A stretch of DNA of 18,186 nt from Ignavibacteriaceae bacterium. GTDB taxonomy: Bacteria > Bacteroidota > Ignavibacteria > Ignavibacteriales > Ignavibacteriaceae. Position numbers and translations under genes: made by a program. Positions 7,852-14,273 of the stretch are shown here, piece after piece (positions within the stretch are counted from its first letter, which is position 1; each line of letters begins with the position of its first letter). The DNA is taken from the NCBI GenBank assembly GCA_023231105.1, contig JALNWB010000075.1:1-18186 (forward strand), written 5' to 3'. The notes under the pieces are model-generated. The model saw only the letters and a list, made by a program, of their open reading frames with translations. It searched no databases and had not been told where the DNA came from.

Positions 7852-8125
7852 CGGCGTGTTATGTTAAAATCCAACACTGCCTTATTAATTATTTAAAGAT
7901 TTCCATTCTCGTTTTACTTTTGTAAAACAAGTTATTAATTATCAAAAATCTCTACACCCAAAATGACGAAGTTACTATCCTCTAAAATCGGGATATCCTG
8001 TTATTCGCTGTCTAACTTGTCCGCCTCTGGCGGATGCAGCATGTTCGTCTTCATATTAATGGACCGGGCCGCAAACTTGCTCTACGCTTTTTTAGCTTTC
8101 GCTTTTCAAGCACGCCGTTAGACGC
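7842..8125 (-). repeat. attC-like composite site C next to the insertion sequence
   Basis: A perfect 10 bp inverted repeat, TAACGGCGTG at 7849-7858 and CACGCCGTTA at 8111-8120, brackets this stretch. The left part on the minus strand reads CACGCCGTTATACAACC, an R' box with the same GCCG spacer as site B. Nested inside, GTCTAAC (8010-8016) and GTTAGAC (8117-8123) form a second R-box pair that fits the attC consensus RYYYAAC/GTTRRRY exactly. A hairpin TCCGCC-TCT-GGCGGA lies at 8020-8034. Which boxes belong together, and where the insertion sequence ends, cannot be settled by eye. The remaining sequence to 8167 is non-coding. Confidence 0.45.
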
Positions 8126-9312
8126 GGTCACCGGTCGCTATTTGTTTGGGGTTTTCATTTCCTTTATTTATGCCGCCAAGTTTACTCTATACGCTTCTTC
8201 TTTTGTTATTATTGCGTAGAGCTTGGCCATTAATTTTCTTGTGACAGCTACAATCGCTTTTTGTTTACTGCCGCTCTTTTTATAAACTCTTTCAAACTTA
8301 TCAAGTAAGGCTCCGTCTTTCCTTACCGTCTTCCAGGCTAACTGGATGATAATAGACCTTAACTGTCTGTTTCCACACATTCCGCTTCTACCCCTATTTA
8401 CTTTATCTCCGCTGCTTCTCTCTGACGGTGTTAGTCCTAAATGATGATTCAGTTTCTCACTGCTTTCAAAGCGGTCTTTTCTATCAAACAAATAAACACT
8501 CATTCTTACGGAACTGATAATTCCTATTCCGTTTATCTTTTCTATCCGGGTTATTCGTGGGCCAAGAACTTCATCTTCCTTTATTCTCCCAATGATCTCT
8601 TCGCTGTCTTTTATCTGACTGACTACATATTCATATTCTTTCAAGAGGTTCCCAAATTTAAGATCAAACAGCTTATCTTCAAACGTTAGTAACTTCAGCT
8701 TCTCAATCAATCCTTTGTTCCATTTCTCCCATTTCAACGGATGATTCTTTTGCTCAAGGAATGCTTTTACTTGTCTGAGAATTTGTCCCTTGCGCATCTT
8801 CTGTTTGTCATAGATTCTGAATATGTATTTGTACTCCCGTATCTTTTTTGATGGAACAATTACTTCTCTTAACAATCCACGTGAAAGTTGGAAAGCAAGT
8901 TTTCGTGAATCTATTTTGTCTGTCTTTATAGTATTTCCATCTTTATAAATTCTGTTGGTCGGAGTTACTATTATTGAGTATCCTTTTTCTGAAAAGTAAT
9001 CGTATATCCAGAACCCGCTGAAGCAACACTCATAAACGATTTTGTATTTTGCTCCGGGATAGGTTGAGAGAAGGAACTTCTCCAGCATCTCTGCTAAAGG
9101 CTGCATACTGAATGTTTTCAATTCAAGGTCATAACTTCTAACAGTTACAACCCACTTCGCTTTGTGAACATCCATACCCACGAACAATTCTTTGTTTTCA
9201 AAGAACGACTTTTCGAGATTCGTTTGAGTCTCCATTTTTCTATCTCCTTTATTGGTTTTCTAATACTTCCAAATTGGAGATCTAAAAATAATTACTTCCT
9301 TTATTTTAAACA
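7990..9312 (-). mobile_element. IS110-family insertion sequence (approximate limits)
   Basis: The element contains one DEDD-type transposase and no long terminal inverted repeats. The right limit is placed near 9312, where the attC-like arm of site D starts abruptly. The left limit is uncertain, anywhere from about 7880 to 8167. Non-coding DNA is short upstream of the transposase (~77 bp) and longer downstream (up to ~180 bp or more, with the hairpin at 8020-8034). That polarity suits the IS1111 branch, whose bridge RNA region lies downstream of the gene. Some IS1111-type elements specifically target attC sites, which fits its position. Confidence 0.6.
8168..9235 (-). CDS. IS110-family transposase (DEDD recombinase)
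   Basis: This 355-residue protein carries the N-terminal DEDD/RuvC-like domain: GMDVHK with D22 (20-25), VYE with E69, and KTDKIDSRKLA with D106 and D109. The C-terminal Transposase_20 region starts at about 240 (INGIGIISSVRMSVYLFDR) and continues with FESSEKLNHHLGLTPSERSSGDKVNRGRSG, which includes the serine-rich segment thought to supply the nucleophile, then NRQLRSIIIQLAW. Length is normal and no frameshift is visible, so it may be active. ATG 9235 is preceded by AAAGGAGA about seven bases upstream. Family members work with a bridge RNA that pairs with donor and target DNA. The gene sits between cassette-like units 2 and 3. Confidence 0.93.
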   Translation of the reverse strand: METQTNLEKSFFENKELFVGMDVHKAKWVVTVRSYDLELKTFSMQPLAEMLEKFLLSTYPGAKYKIVYECCFSGFWIYDYFSEKGYSIIVTPTNRIYKDGNTIKTDKIDSRKLAFQLSRGLLREVIVPSKKIREYKYIFRIYDKQKMRKGQILRQVKAFLEQKNHPLKWEKWNKGLIEKLKLLTFEDKLFDLKFGNLLKEYEYVVSQIKDSEEIIGRIKEDEVLGPRITRIEKINGIGIISSVRMSVYLFDRKDRFESSEKLNHHLGLTPSERSSGDKVNRGRSGMCGNRQLRSIIIQLAWKTVRKDGALLDKFERVYKKSGSKQKAIVAVTRKLMAKLYAIITKEEAYRVNLAA

Positions 9313-9499
9313 TACGTACTTGCCGCTAACCGGCAGCCCAAAACAGCAATGCCGTACTTGTTAATATTTTTTATAATTACAAAAAACTTTCATAGCACGA
9401 TTACTTTGAACAACAAACCCCAAATGGAAAAACTAATTATAAAATTTATAAATTGCCAAATGCGAAAACGGCGTACGGTTGAGTTGTGAGTTATACACC
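9311..9499 (-). repeat. attC-like imperfect palindrome, site D, apparently cut by the IS
   Basis: On the minus strand it starts with R'' GTATAAC (9496-9490) and an eight-base spacer, then an L''-like arm CAACCGTACGCC (9481-9470). The other arm reads GGCTGCCGGTTAGCGGCAAG (9338-9319). The AACCG and GCC blocks pair, with three mismatches between them. No good R' box follows; the sequence becomes insertion-sequence DNA at about 9312, where sites A and B have their R'. The interior shares short blocks with site B (TTTATAATT, AACAACAAACC). Length (~189 bp) equals that of A and B. Confidence 0.57.
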
Positions 9500-10634
9500 T
9501 ACAAATTATTAAATTTTATAATTGCCATATTCGACAATACTTTAACAATCTTACACCAATTTTTAATTAATTCGATGCGATAAATATCAAATGGATTGGG
9601 TATTTCTGTATCCTCTATTCGCGATTCCCTTGAATGTACAATTGAGTTGCGAAAGTCGTACAATTCTTTAACTACTATTTCTAAGTCATCATTCTTAACT
9701 AACATACTGTCAAATGCGATCTTGCATATCTTTATCTTAGTATTAGAGTCAACAATTTCATTAACTAATACTTTCAAATATTCCCTTTCATTCTTAGTAG
9801 ACGCATGTTTAATTAGCTCCTCATCAGTTATTAAATTATTATATCGATATTCTTTTATTTTATTGAGCTTGCATCTATCGAAGTAATATTCTAAAACTCG
9901 GTAAAACCCAAGGAATTGGTTTTCGCCATTTAACGTGCTGGCATAATTAAAGAGCACTAATGGTTCAGTATTGTCATTTATTATTTTTTTCTTTGTTTTT
10001 TGCTTAAACGTTTTTGTCAGTTTTGCCTTTAATCCATAAACAGTGGTATAATCATCATCAAATGACAGATGCCTTATTGAAACAGAGAGGTTCATTTTAT
10101 TTAGTATAGAAGAAATAAGATAATATAAAGCTTGATTAAGAATGTCTTCAGGATCAGTATTCTCCAAATTTTTGATTTTTATAGTAGCAGATCTAGATAT
10201 ATGTTCATAATCAGGGTCCATATCTGAATAGTAATTACCAAGAAATAATATAAAGTATGGGCTGGCTTTACTAATTTCTACATCATATTTATCAATATGG
10301 AAAATAAATTTTTCGTCATGAAGCCATAAGTCTTCCCAACTCTGAGGGGAATAATCGCTATAATGGAATTGGATTAAAAACTCCGCATAATCTTCAAATG
10401 AGAAGCCGCAATGGTAATGATGTCTAAACTTATGATTCTCTAATGGTTTTTTACCACTATAAAGTACCTCAATATTTTTTGCATTTAATTTTAATGGAGT
10501 TGAACAAGATGGAAGCATAATTTCTACCCCATCCGATTTGATTTTATAATCAAATCCTTCACTTTCTGAAAGACCTAATTCAAGTACTAATTCTGTAAAT
10601 TTTTCACTAAACATAATTTTATTTGGTGTATAAC
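9490..10634 (-). mobile_element. Cassette-like unit 3 (371-residue unknown protein), coding part
   Basis: A perfect 10 bp inverted repeat, GTTATACACC at 9490-9499 and GGTGTATAAC at 10625-10634, encloses one gene. On the minus strand the unit starts TTATACACC, the ATG comes 19 bases after the start, and the TAG stop is followed by two bases and then R'' GTATAAC. With site D appended this is a complete single-gene cassette, except that its R' end is lost at the insertion sequence. Confidence 0.6.
9499..10614 (-). CDS. Cassette-encoded protein with C-terminal HEPN-like RNxxxH motif, unknown function
   Basis: This 371-residue protein appears soluble, without signal peptide or membrane segments. 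Residues ~1-200 are mixed alpha/beta and unrecognised, rich in aromatic and acidic residues (HHYHCGFSFEDYAEFL, 65-80; YSDYSPQSWEDLW, 85-97). From ~220 it becomes helical, with FLGFYRVLEYYFDR (234-247) and ELYDFRNSIVHSRES (317-331). The spacing between the first helix and the R322-N323-x3-H327 motif resembles ApeA-like HEPN domains, which are often RNases in abortive-infection or other defence proteins. The family link is my inference from motifs alone. ATG 10614 lacks a clear Shine-Dalgarno and stands 19 bases after the cassette boundary; the TAG is two bases before R''. It is the sole gene of cassette-like unit 3. Confidence 0.82.
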   Translation of the reverse strand: MFSEKFTELVLELGLSESEGFDYKIKSDGVEIMLPSCSTPLKLNAKNIEVLYSGKKPLENHKFRHHYHCGFSFEDYAEFLIQFHYSDYSPQSWEDLWLHDEKFIFHIDKYDVEISKASPYFILFLGNYYSDMDPDYEHISRSATIKIKNLENTDPEDILNQALYYLISSILNKMNLSVSIRHLSFDDDYTTVYGLKAKLTKTFKQKTKKKIINDNTEPLVLFNYASTLNGENQFLGFYRVLEYYFDRCKLNKIKEYRYNNLITDEELIKHASTKNEREYLKVLVNEIVDSNTKIKICKIAFDSMLVKNDDLEIVVKELYDFRNSIVHSRESRIEDTEIPNPFDIYRIELIKNWCKIVKVLSNMAIIKFNNL

Positions 10635-10690
10635 GATTATTTATTCCGTACAGTTTAGTTAATTAAGGAATACAGTACCGCACGGTGCTG
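10625..10690 (-). repeat. Cassette boundary E: R' half-site with adjacent hairpins
   Basis: The minus strand carries the R'-like GTTATACACC (10634-10625) that opens cassette-like unit 3. Beyond it, CAGTACCG (10673-10680) and CGGTGCTG (10683-10690) form a tight hairpin with one mismatch, and TTCC/GGAA segments could extend the structure. No full attC partner (R'' and L'') is visible to the right. This could be the remnant of another cassette site or the attI side of the array; the sequence does not tell which. Confidence 0.45.
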
Positions 10691-11147
10691 CATATATGTA
10701 TTCCAATTGTTTTGTTTCTCATTCTAACAAACCATCAAACTTTTGATTTGTTAAAAAATGGCTATCTACTTTTACGTAAAATTCTTTTGTTCGTTTTTTC
10801 TTTGAAGGTAATAAAAGGGGAGAGGGTAATGTTTCATTTACCCCGTTCGGTAATGTTTTTCTATGTAAAACTAAAGAAGAAATAAAGTCACCTCATCTCT
10901 CAATAATTATTATGGACAAACCTAAACATATAATTGGCAATTTTCAAATATTTTAAAAATATTTTTCAACCAATTGTTCTCACTAAAATAATCACAACAA
11001 ACAAAAAATCTAAAATTCTGAGGATCGGAAACCTCATTATTCCTTTGTTAAGTAAGTTTAAAATGATGAGAATAATTGTTTAATTTTACTCAACAAATTA
11101 AACCATTTAGTTGTCCGTGTATATTTAAAATTATTTTTAAAATCGTA
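10635..11147. other. AT-rich non-coding stretch between island and barrel remnant
   Basis: No convincing gene is present; the short frames here have no ribosome site and AT-driven composition. A nested inverted repeat lies at 10932-10975: outer AATTGG/CCAATT and an inner perfect pair AAATATTTT/AAAATATTT (10946-10954, 10956-10964). It may be a transcription stop or just AT-rich palindromic debris. No integrase-like coding sequence is seen. Confidence 0.6.
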
Positions 11148-11549
11148 GGCGCATTAAACGGGAGCGATTTCAACAGAAATAGTTTCAATTGGAACGTGAG
11201 ATTTAACAACACACTAAAATTAAGCGCTGAGACTATGTTACAGTTGAATGCGATGTATAATAGTCCTACGGTAAGCGCGCAGGGAAAACGTGAAGGATAT
11301 ATTGCCACCAACTTAGCCGTAAAGCAGTATTTCTTTGATAATCTCCTTACTGCTACTTTACAAATAAGAGATTTATTTTCAGCGTCAACAAATGAAGTTG
11401 TGAACGAATCATTTGATTTTTACAACTACCGTTATTCCAAACGTGAGTCTCCGGTTGTTATGCTTAATCTTCGCTTTAACATCAACAACTATAAAAACAA
11501 CGAAAGTGAAAATGGAAACGGAAACATGGAAGATGATAACGGCGGGTAA
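11148..11549 (+). pseudogene. C-terminal remnant of an outer-membrane beta-barrel (TonB-receptor-like) protein
   Basis: Only the last ~130 codons remain. They show alternating barrel strands: NSFNWNVRFNNTLKL, then AETMLQLNAMYNSP, REGYIATNLAVKQYFF, LTATLQIRDLFSAS and a final strand VVMLNLRFNINNY followed by an Asn/Glu-rich tail. This is the usual ending of Bacteroidota 'outer membrane protein beta-barrel family' receptors, normally 700-900 residues, in which the missing part holds the plug and most strands. The open frame continues upstream to 11076, but that part (CPCIFKIIFKIV) has no barrel character, so the homology starts near 11150. There is no start signal or promoter. The break may mark one edge of the mobile-element activity to the left. 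Confidence 0.7.
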
Positions 11550-11720
11550 CCGAAGAAGATAAGAAGGTCATAAGCAAACCCGATTAAACAGCAATTAAAA
11601 TCTTCCGATCTTTCCTTGACGTTGATGTTTATAACCTGCGGATATAAAACTTAGCAATGATGAAGGTCTTCTCAAGAAAGTAAGAAAAAAGAACTCTGTT
11701 AATCAACTAAATACAATTTT

Positions 11721-12128
11721 TTAGCTGATGCCTTTTTCATTTAGAAAAGCCGAATACTTTTTATCTGAATCCAGGATATGTTCTACTAACCACTTCTTTA
11801 AGAAGTTCATCAATTCAAGAGCAAGTATAGAATTTCCGCTTTCTAATTTTTTGAGAAAATCTTTTACTTGAACAATTAAATCGCTATGCTGTTTTGCGTG
11901 TGTTTTGAGTTCCGGATAATTATTATTGGTAAGTAACTTTTCTTCAAAGGAAAAATGGAATACAGTATAGTCCACAAGCTCGGAGAGTAATTTCCCTACT
12001 ACTTCTTTCCCTTTACCTTCTTTCATTTTATCATGAAGTTCATTTATTATATTAACCAATTTTTTATGCTGGGCATCAATTCCATAAACTTTTACGGAGT
12101 AATTGTCATTCCAATTAATTAGTGCCAT
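11721..12128 (-). CDS. Bacteriohemerythrin
   Basis: This 135-residue four-helix protein has every diiron ligand of the family: H21 (DAQHKK), H58 and E62 (HFSFE), H77 and H81 (HAKQH), H117 and D122 (HILDSD). The N-terminal WNDNYSVKVYGIDAQHKKL is the standard opening. Single-domain bacteriohemerythrins bind oxygen reversibly at a non-haem diiron centre and serve in oxygen delivery, sensing or protection in microaerophiles and anaerobes. There is no attached signalling domain. ATG 12128 is preceded by AAAGGAT on the minus strand. It stands alone, flanked by pseudogenes on both sides, with about 170-270 bp of non-coding DNA around it. The 267 bp upstream of it to 12395 holds no recognisable gene. 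Confidence 0.95.
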   Translation of the reverse strand: MALINWNDNYSVKVYGIDAQHKKLVNIINELHDKMKEGKGKEVVGKLLSELVDYTVFHFSFEEKLLTNNNYPELKTHAKQHSDLIVQVKDFLKKLESGNSILALELMNFLKKWLVEHILDSDKKYSAFLNEKGIS

Positions 12129-12395
12129 ATATCCTTTTCCTTATTAATGAGTTGTTTTTCCAATTATATTATCGAAGAATTTTTGCAAAACCTTAGGCAA
12201 AATTTAACTTTTTTGGGAAGTTATTGAACTGTTAAAAAAATAATTTGGTCGTTTTATCATGATGGAATACTTTGTTTAAATAGAAACTTGTAAATTTAAA
12301 TTGATTTTTGTGTTGAAGTTTCGGATGTTTCAGAAAATTGAAATTTTTGTTTTATGGTCCTTCATTGTGTGATATATTAAACCAAATCAATCATC

Positions 12396-12952
12396 ATGAA
12401 AAAAATATTTTCAGCCCTTGGATTTTTTGCTCTAATAATTTATTCTCTTTCCATTATATCTTGTTCTAACGATACAGTTACAAATCCGGTCGTTGGAGTT
12501 GATAATGCGAAACTTGATGAAGCATTTGCGCAAGCATAACAAATTGGGAAACAGATCAACAAGGTTACAACAACGGTGGTGCAGGCTTAAAGATTACTCC
12601 CTATGATATGATAAAAATCGGGCAACTGATTCTTAACCGCGGTGCATACAATGGGAAAAGGATTGTTTCTTCACAATGGATAGATCAAACCATCACATCG
12701 AAAATTTCCACAAATAATGTTATGCCATTTACAAATGGTTATGGTTATTGCTGGTGGACAGGGCAAAGCTCAAAGGGTAACTATGTTTTTGCGAACGGTT
12801 ATGGAGGATAGTTTATTGTTGTTGTCCCGAACCTAAATCTTGTAGTTGTAGCAACAAATCGGTGGAGTGGCGTTGGGTCAAACGTTGCAAATGATCAGTG
12901 GTACAGAACAATGGATTTAATCACGTCTCGTATAGCAACGGCTTTTAATTGA
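12396..12952 (+). pseudogene. Broken serine hydrolase (beta-lactamase family) lipoprotein gene
   Basis: The 5' part, 47 codons from ATG 12396, encodes a lipoprotein signal with a lipobox (SIISC) and then stops at TAA 12537-12539. From about 12540 a different frame encodes the C-terminal part of a PF00144-type serine hydrolase: NNGGAGLKITPYDMIKIGQLILNRGAYNGKRIV, NGYGYCWWTG, then an in-frame TAG at 12809-12811 where GGQ is expected, and continued homology (FIVVVPNLNLVVVATNRW) to TGA 12950-12952. The central segment with the SxxK nucleophile and YxN motif is missing altogether. So there are at least three lesions: an internal deletion of roughly 200 codons with frameshift, plus a nonsense change. 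No product is likely. Confidence 0.85.
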
Positions 12953-13011
12953 AAAAAGTAACGATTTATTCCACACGAGTACTCATTTACAAAAATCATT
13001 TAAAATTTAGC

Positions 13012-13042
13012 TTGACAAAATCCCCTTGATTTTTTATGTTTG
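13012..13042 (+). promoter_or_regulatory. Promoter of the LacI-family gene (Bacteroidota type)
   Basis: TTGACA at 13012-13017 is followed after 17 bases by TATGTTTG at 13035-13042, which fits the Bacteroidota TAnnTTTG element exactly. The -7 element runs directly into the first operator half, so repressor binding would block RNA polymerase. The ATG lies about 30 bases downstream with no visible Shine-Dalgarno. Confidence 0.55.
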
Positions 13043-13065
13043 CAAACGTTATCGCAAACGTTTGC
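13042..13065 (+). promoter_or_regulatory. Composite LacI-family operator O1
   Basis: Two 12-mers lie head to tail: imperfect GCAAACGTTATC (13042-13053), then the perfect palindrome GCAAACGTTTGC (13054-13065), whose central CG is typical of LacI-family operators. It lies between the promoter and the ATG at 13073, which implies autorepression. Confidence 0.8.
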
Positions 13066-13072
13066 AGAAAAA

Positions 13073-14080
13073 ATGAAACATATAACAATAACAGACATAG
13101 CAAAAAAATTAGGCATCTCCGCTTCAACAGTGTCACGTGCTTTAAGTGACCATCCGGACATTAAAGCAGAAACCAAAAAGCAAGTAAAAAAATTAGCGAA
13201 AGAATTTTATTACAAACCTAATTCGATTGCACAAAGCCTGAAAAACAACCGGACTACGATTATCGGTGTTATCGTTCCTGAGATACAGCATGACTTTTTC
13301 TCCTCTGCCATCAGCGGCATTGAAGAAGTGGCGTATCATGCCGGTTATACTATTATTGTGTCTCAATCCAATGAAAATTATGAAAGGGAAGTAGTTAATA
13401 CCAACGCACTCATTCAACAAAGAGTTGCAGGAATTGTCGCTTCAATTTCACAGAACACTAAGAACGGCGATCATTTTCAGGGAGCTATTGATCGCGGAAT
13501 ACCGCTCGTTTTCTTCGACCGTGCCTGCAGCGATATTGCCGTGAGTAAGGTAATTATAGATGATATGAAAAGCGCTTTCGAAGCGGTTTCCCATTTAACT
13601 GAAAAAGGATATAATAGGATCGCTCACTTTACAGGGCCGAAAGATTTGGAGATATGTAAATTGCGTTTGAAGGGATATACCGACGCCTTAGAAAAGGCTG
13701 ATATTCCACTTCGAAACGAACTTATCTGTTATGGAGGATTGCACGAAACGGATGGTTACCATTCGATGGACCTTCTATTGAAAGAAAACATTATTCCCGA
13801 TGCAATCTTTGCTGTGAATGATCCCGTTGCTGTGGGAGCTTTCCAGAGAATCAAAGAAGCCGGATTGAAAATTCCTGCCGATATTGGAATTGTAGGTTTT
13901 TCAAATAATAAAATTACCGCGTTGGTTGATCCTCCGATAACAACAGTCGATCAACCTTCTTTTGAGATGGGCAAAAGGTCTGCGGAAATTCTGATCGAAA
14001 TGATTGAGAGTGAAGAACCTTTGGCAGAACCGAAAACGGTGATACTGGAAGCTAAGTTGATTGTAAGAAGTTCAACATAA
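13073..14080 (+). CDS. LacI/GalR-family transcriptional regulator of the galactose locus
   Basis: This 335-residue protein starts at ATG 13073; the longer frame from TTG 13040 would translate the operator itself and is rejected. Residues 4-24 form the LacI helix-turn-helix (ITDIAKKLGISASTVSRALSDHP) and ~48-60 the hinge (YKPNSIAQSLKNNRT). The periplasmic-binding-protein-like sensor domain runs from 63 (IIGVIVPEI) to the end, with FFDRA, GYNRIAHFTGP, PDAIFAVNDPVAVGA and IGIVGFSNN. It probably senses galactose or a related sugar, judged by the symporter, galK and galT that follow. Two copies of the same composite operator, before and after the gene, suggest that it represses both itself and the downstream operon. 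It is divergent from nothing; everything runs on the plus strand. Confidence 0.93.
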   Translation: MKHITITDIAKKLGISASTVSRALSDHPDIKAETKKQVKKLAKEFYYKPNSIAQSLKNNRTTIIGVIVPEIQHDFFSSAISGIEEVAYHAGYTIIVSQSNENYEREVVNTNALIQQRVAGIVASISQNTKNGDHFQGAIDRGIPLVFFDRACSDIAVSKVIIDDMKSAFEAVSHLTEKGYNRIAHFTGPKDLEICKLRLKGYTDALEKADIPLRNELICYGGLHETDGYHSMDLLLKENIIPDAIFAVNDPVAVGAFQRIKEAGLKIPADIGIVGFSNNKITALVDPPITTVDQPSFEMGKRSAEILIEMIESEEPLAEPKTVILEAKLIVRSST

Positions 14081-14110
14081 ATCTCTGGAAGAAAAATTTT
14101 TTACTAATTC

Positions 14111-14134
14111 GCAAACGTTTGCGGTAAGGTTTGC
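14111..14134 (-). promoter_or_regulatory. Composite LacI-family operator O2, inverted copy of O1
   Basis: The perfect palindrome GCAAACGTTTGC (14111-14122) is followed by GGTAAGGTTTGC (14123-14134). The reverse complement of the 24 bases differs from O1 at only two positions. It is 30 bp after the regulator's stop and ~140 bp before the symporter start, placing it to control the transport/catabolic operon. I see no clear promoter consensus next to it. Confidence 0.78.
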
Positions 14135-14181
14135 AAGTTTGAAATACAAATCATTATTGAGCAAAGAGTTTTATTATTGTT

Positions 14182-14221
14182 CCGTAACACAGACTTCAGT
14201 CTGTACTACGGTTTTATTTTA
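14182..14221 (+). terminator. Hairpin with T-rich tail between regulator and symporter
   Basis: ACAGACT and AGTCTGT form a stem around a TC loop, extended by CCGTA/TACGG outside (14182-14211), followed by GTTTTATTTTA. It could terminate the regulator transcript. If the symporter operon starts at O2 it would instead lie in that operon's leader, as an attenuator or mRNA-stabilising structure. A dispersed REP-like repeat is a third option. Confidence 0.45.
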
Positions 14222-14273
14222 CGAGTGTAATAATTAATGTTAAAAATAATCAACAACCTTCTGTGAGGAAAAC

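Noticed and set aside
8034..8219. Plus-strand 61-codon frame beside the IS
   Set aside because: It overlaps the transposase 3' end and the hairpin region, with no start signal; it is a by-product of the palindromic DNA.
5889..10634. CRISPR array or phage origin as explanation for the repeated palindromes
   Set aside because: The repeats are ~190 bp imperfect palindromes separated by whole genes, not short direct repeats with uniform spacers, and no phage genes are present.
10685..10885. 66-codon hydrophobic frame starting at GTG
   Set aside because: AT-rich sequence readily gives such hydrophobic frames; no ribosome site, no family likeness, and it starts within a hairpin.
11600..11612. TCTTCCGATCT resembles the end of an Illumina adapter
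   Set aside because: Only 11 bases match, the preceding adapter bases are absent, and the flanks look like ordinary genomic sequence.
13040..13072. Extension of the LacI-family protein to TTG 13040
   Set aside because: Those eleven codons are the operator itself; the family N-terminus begins at ATG 13073.
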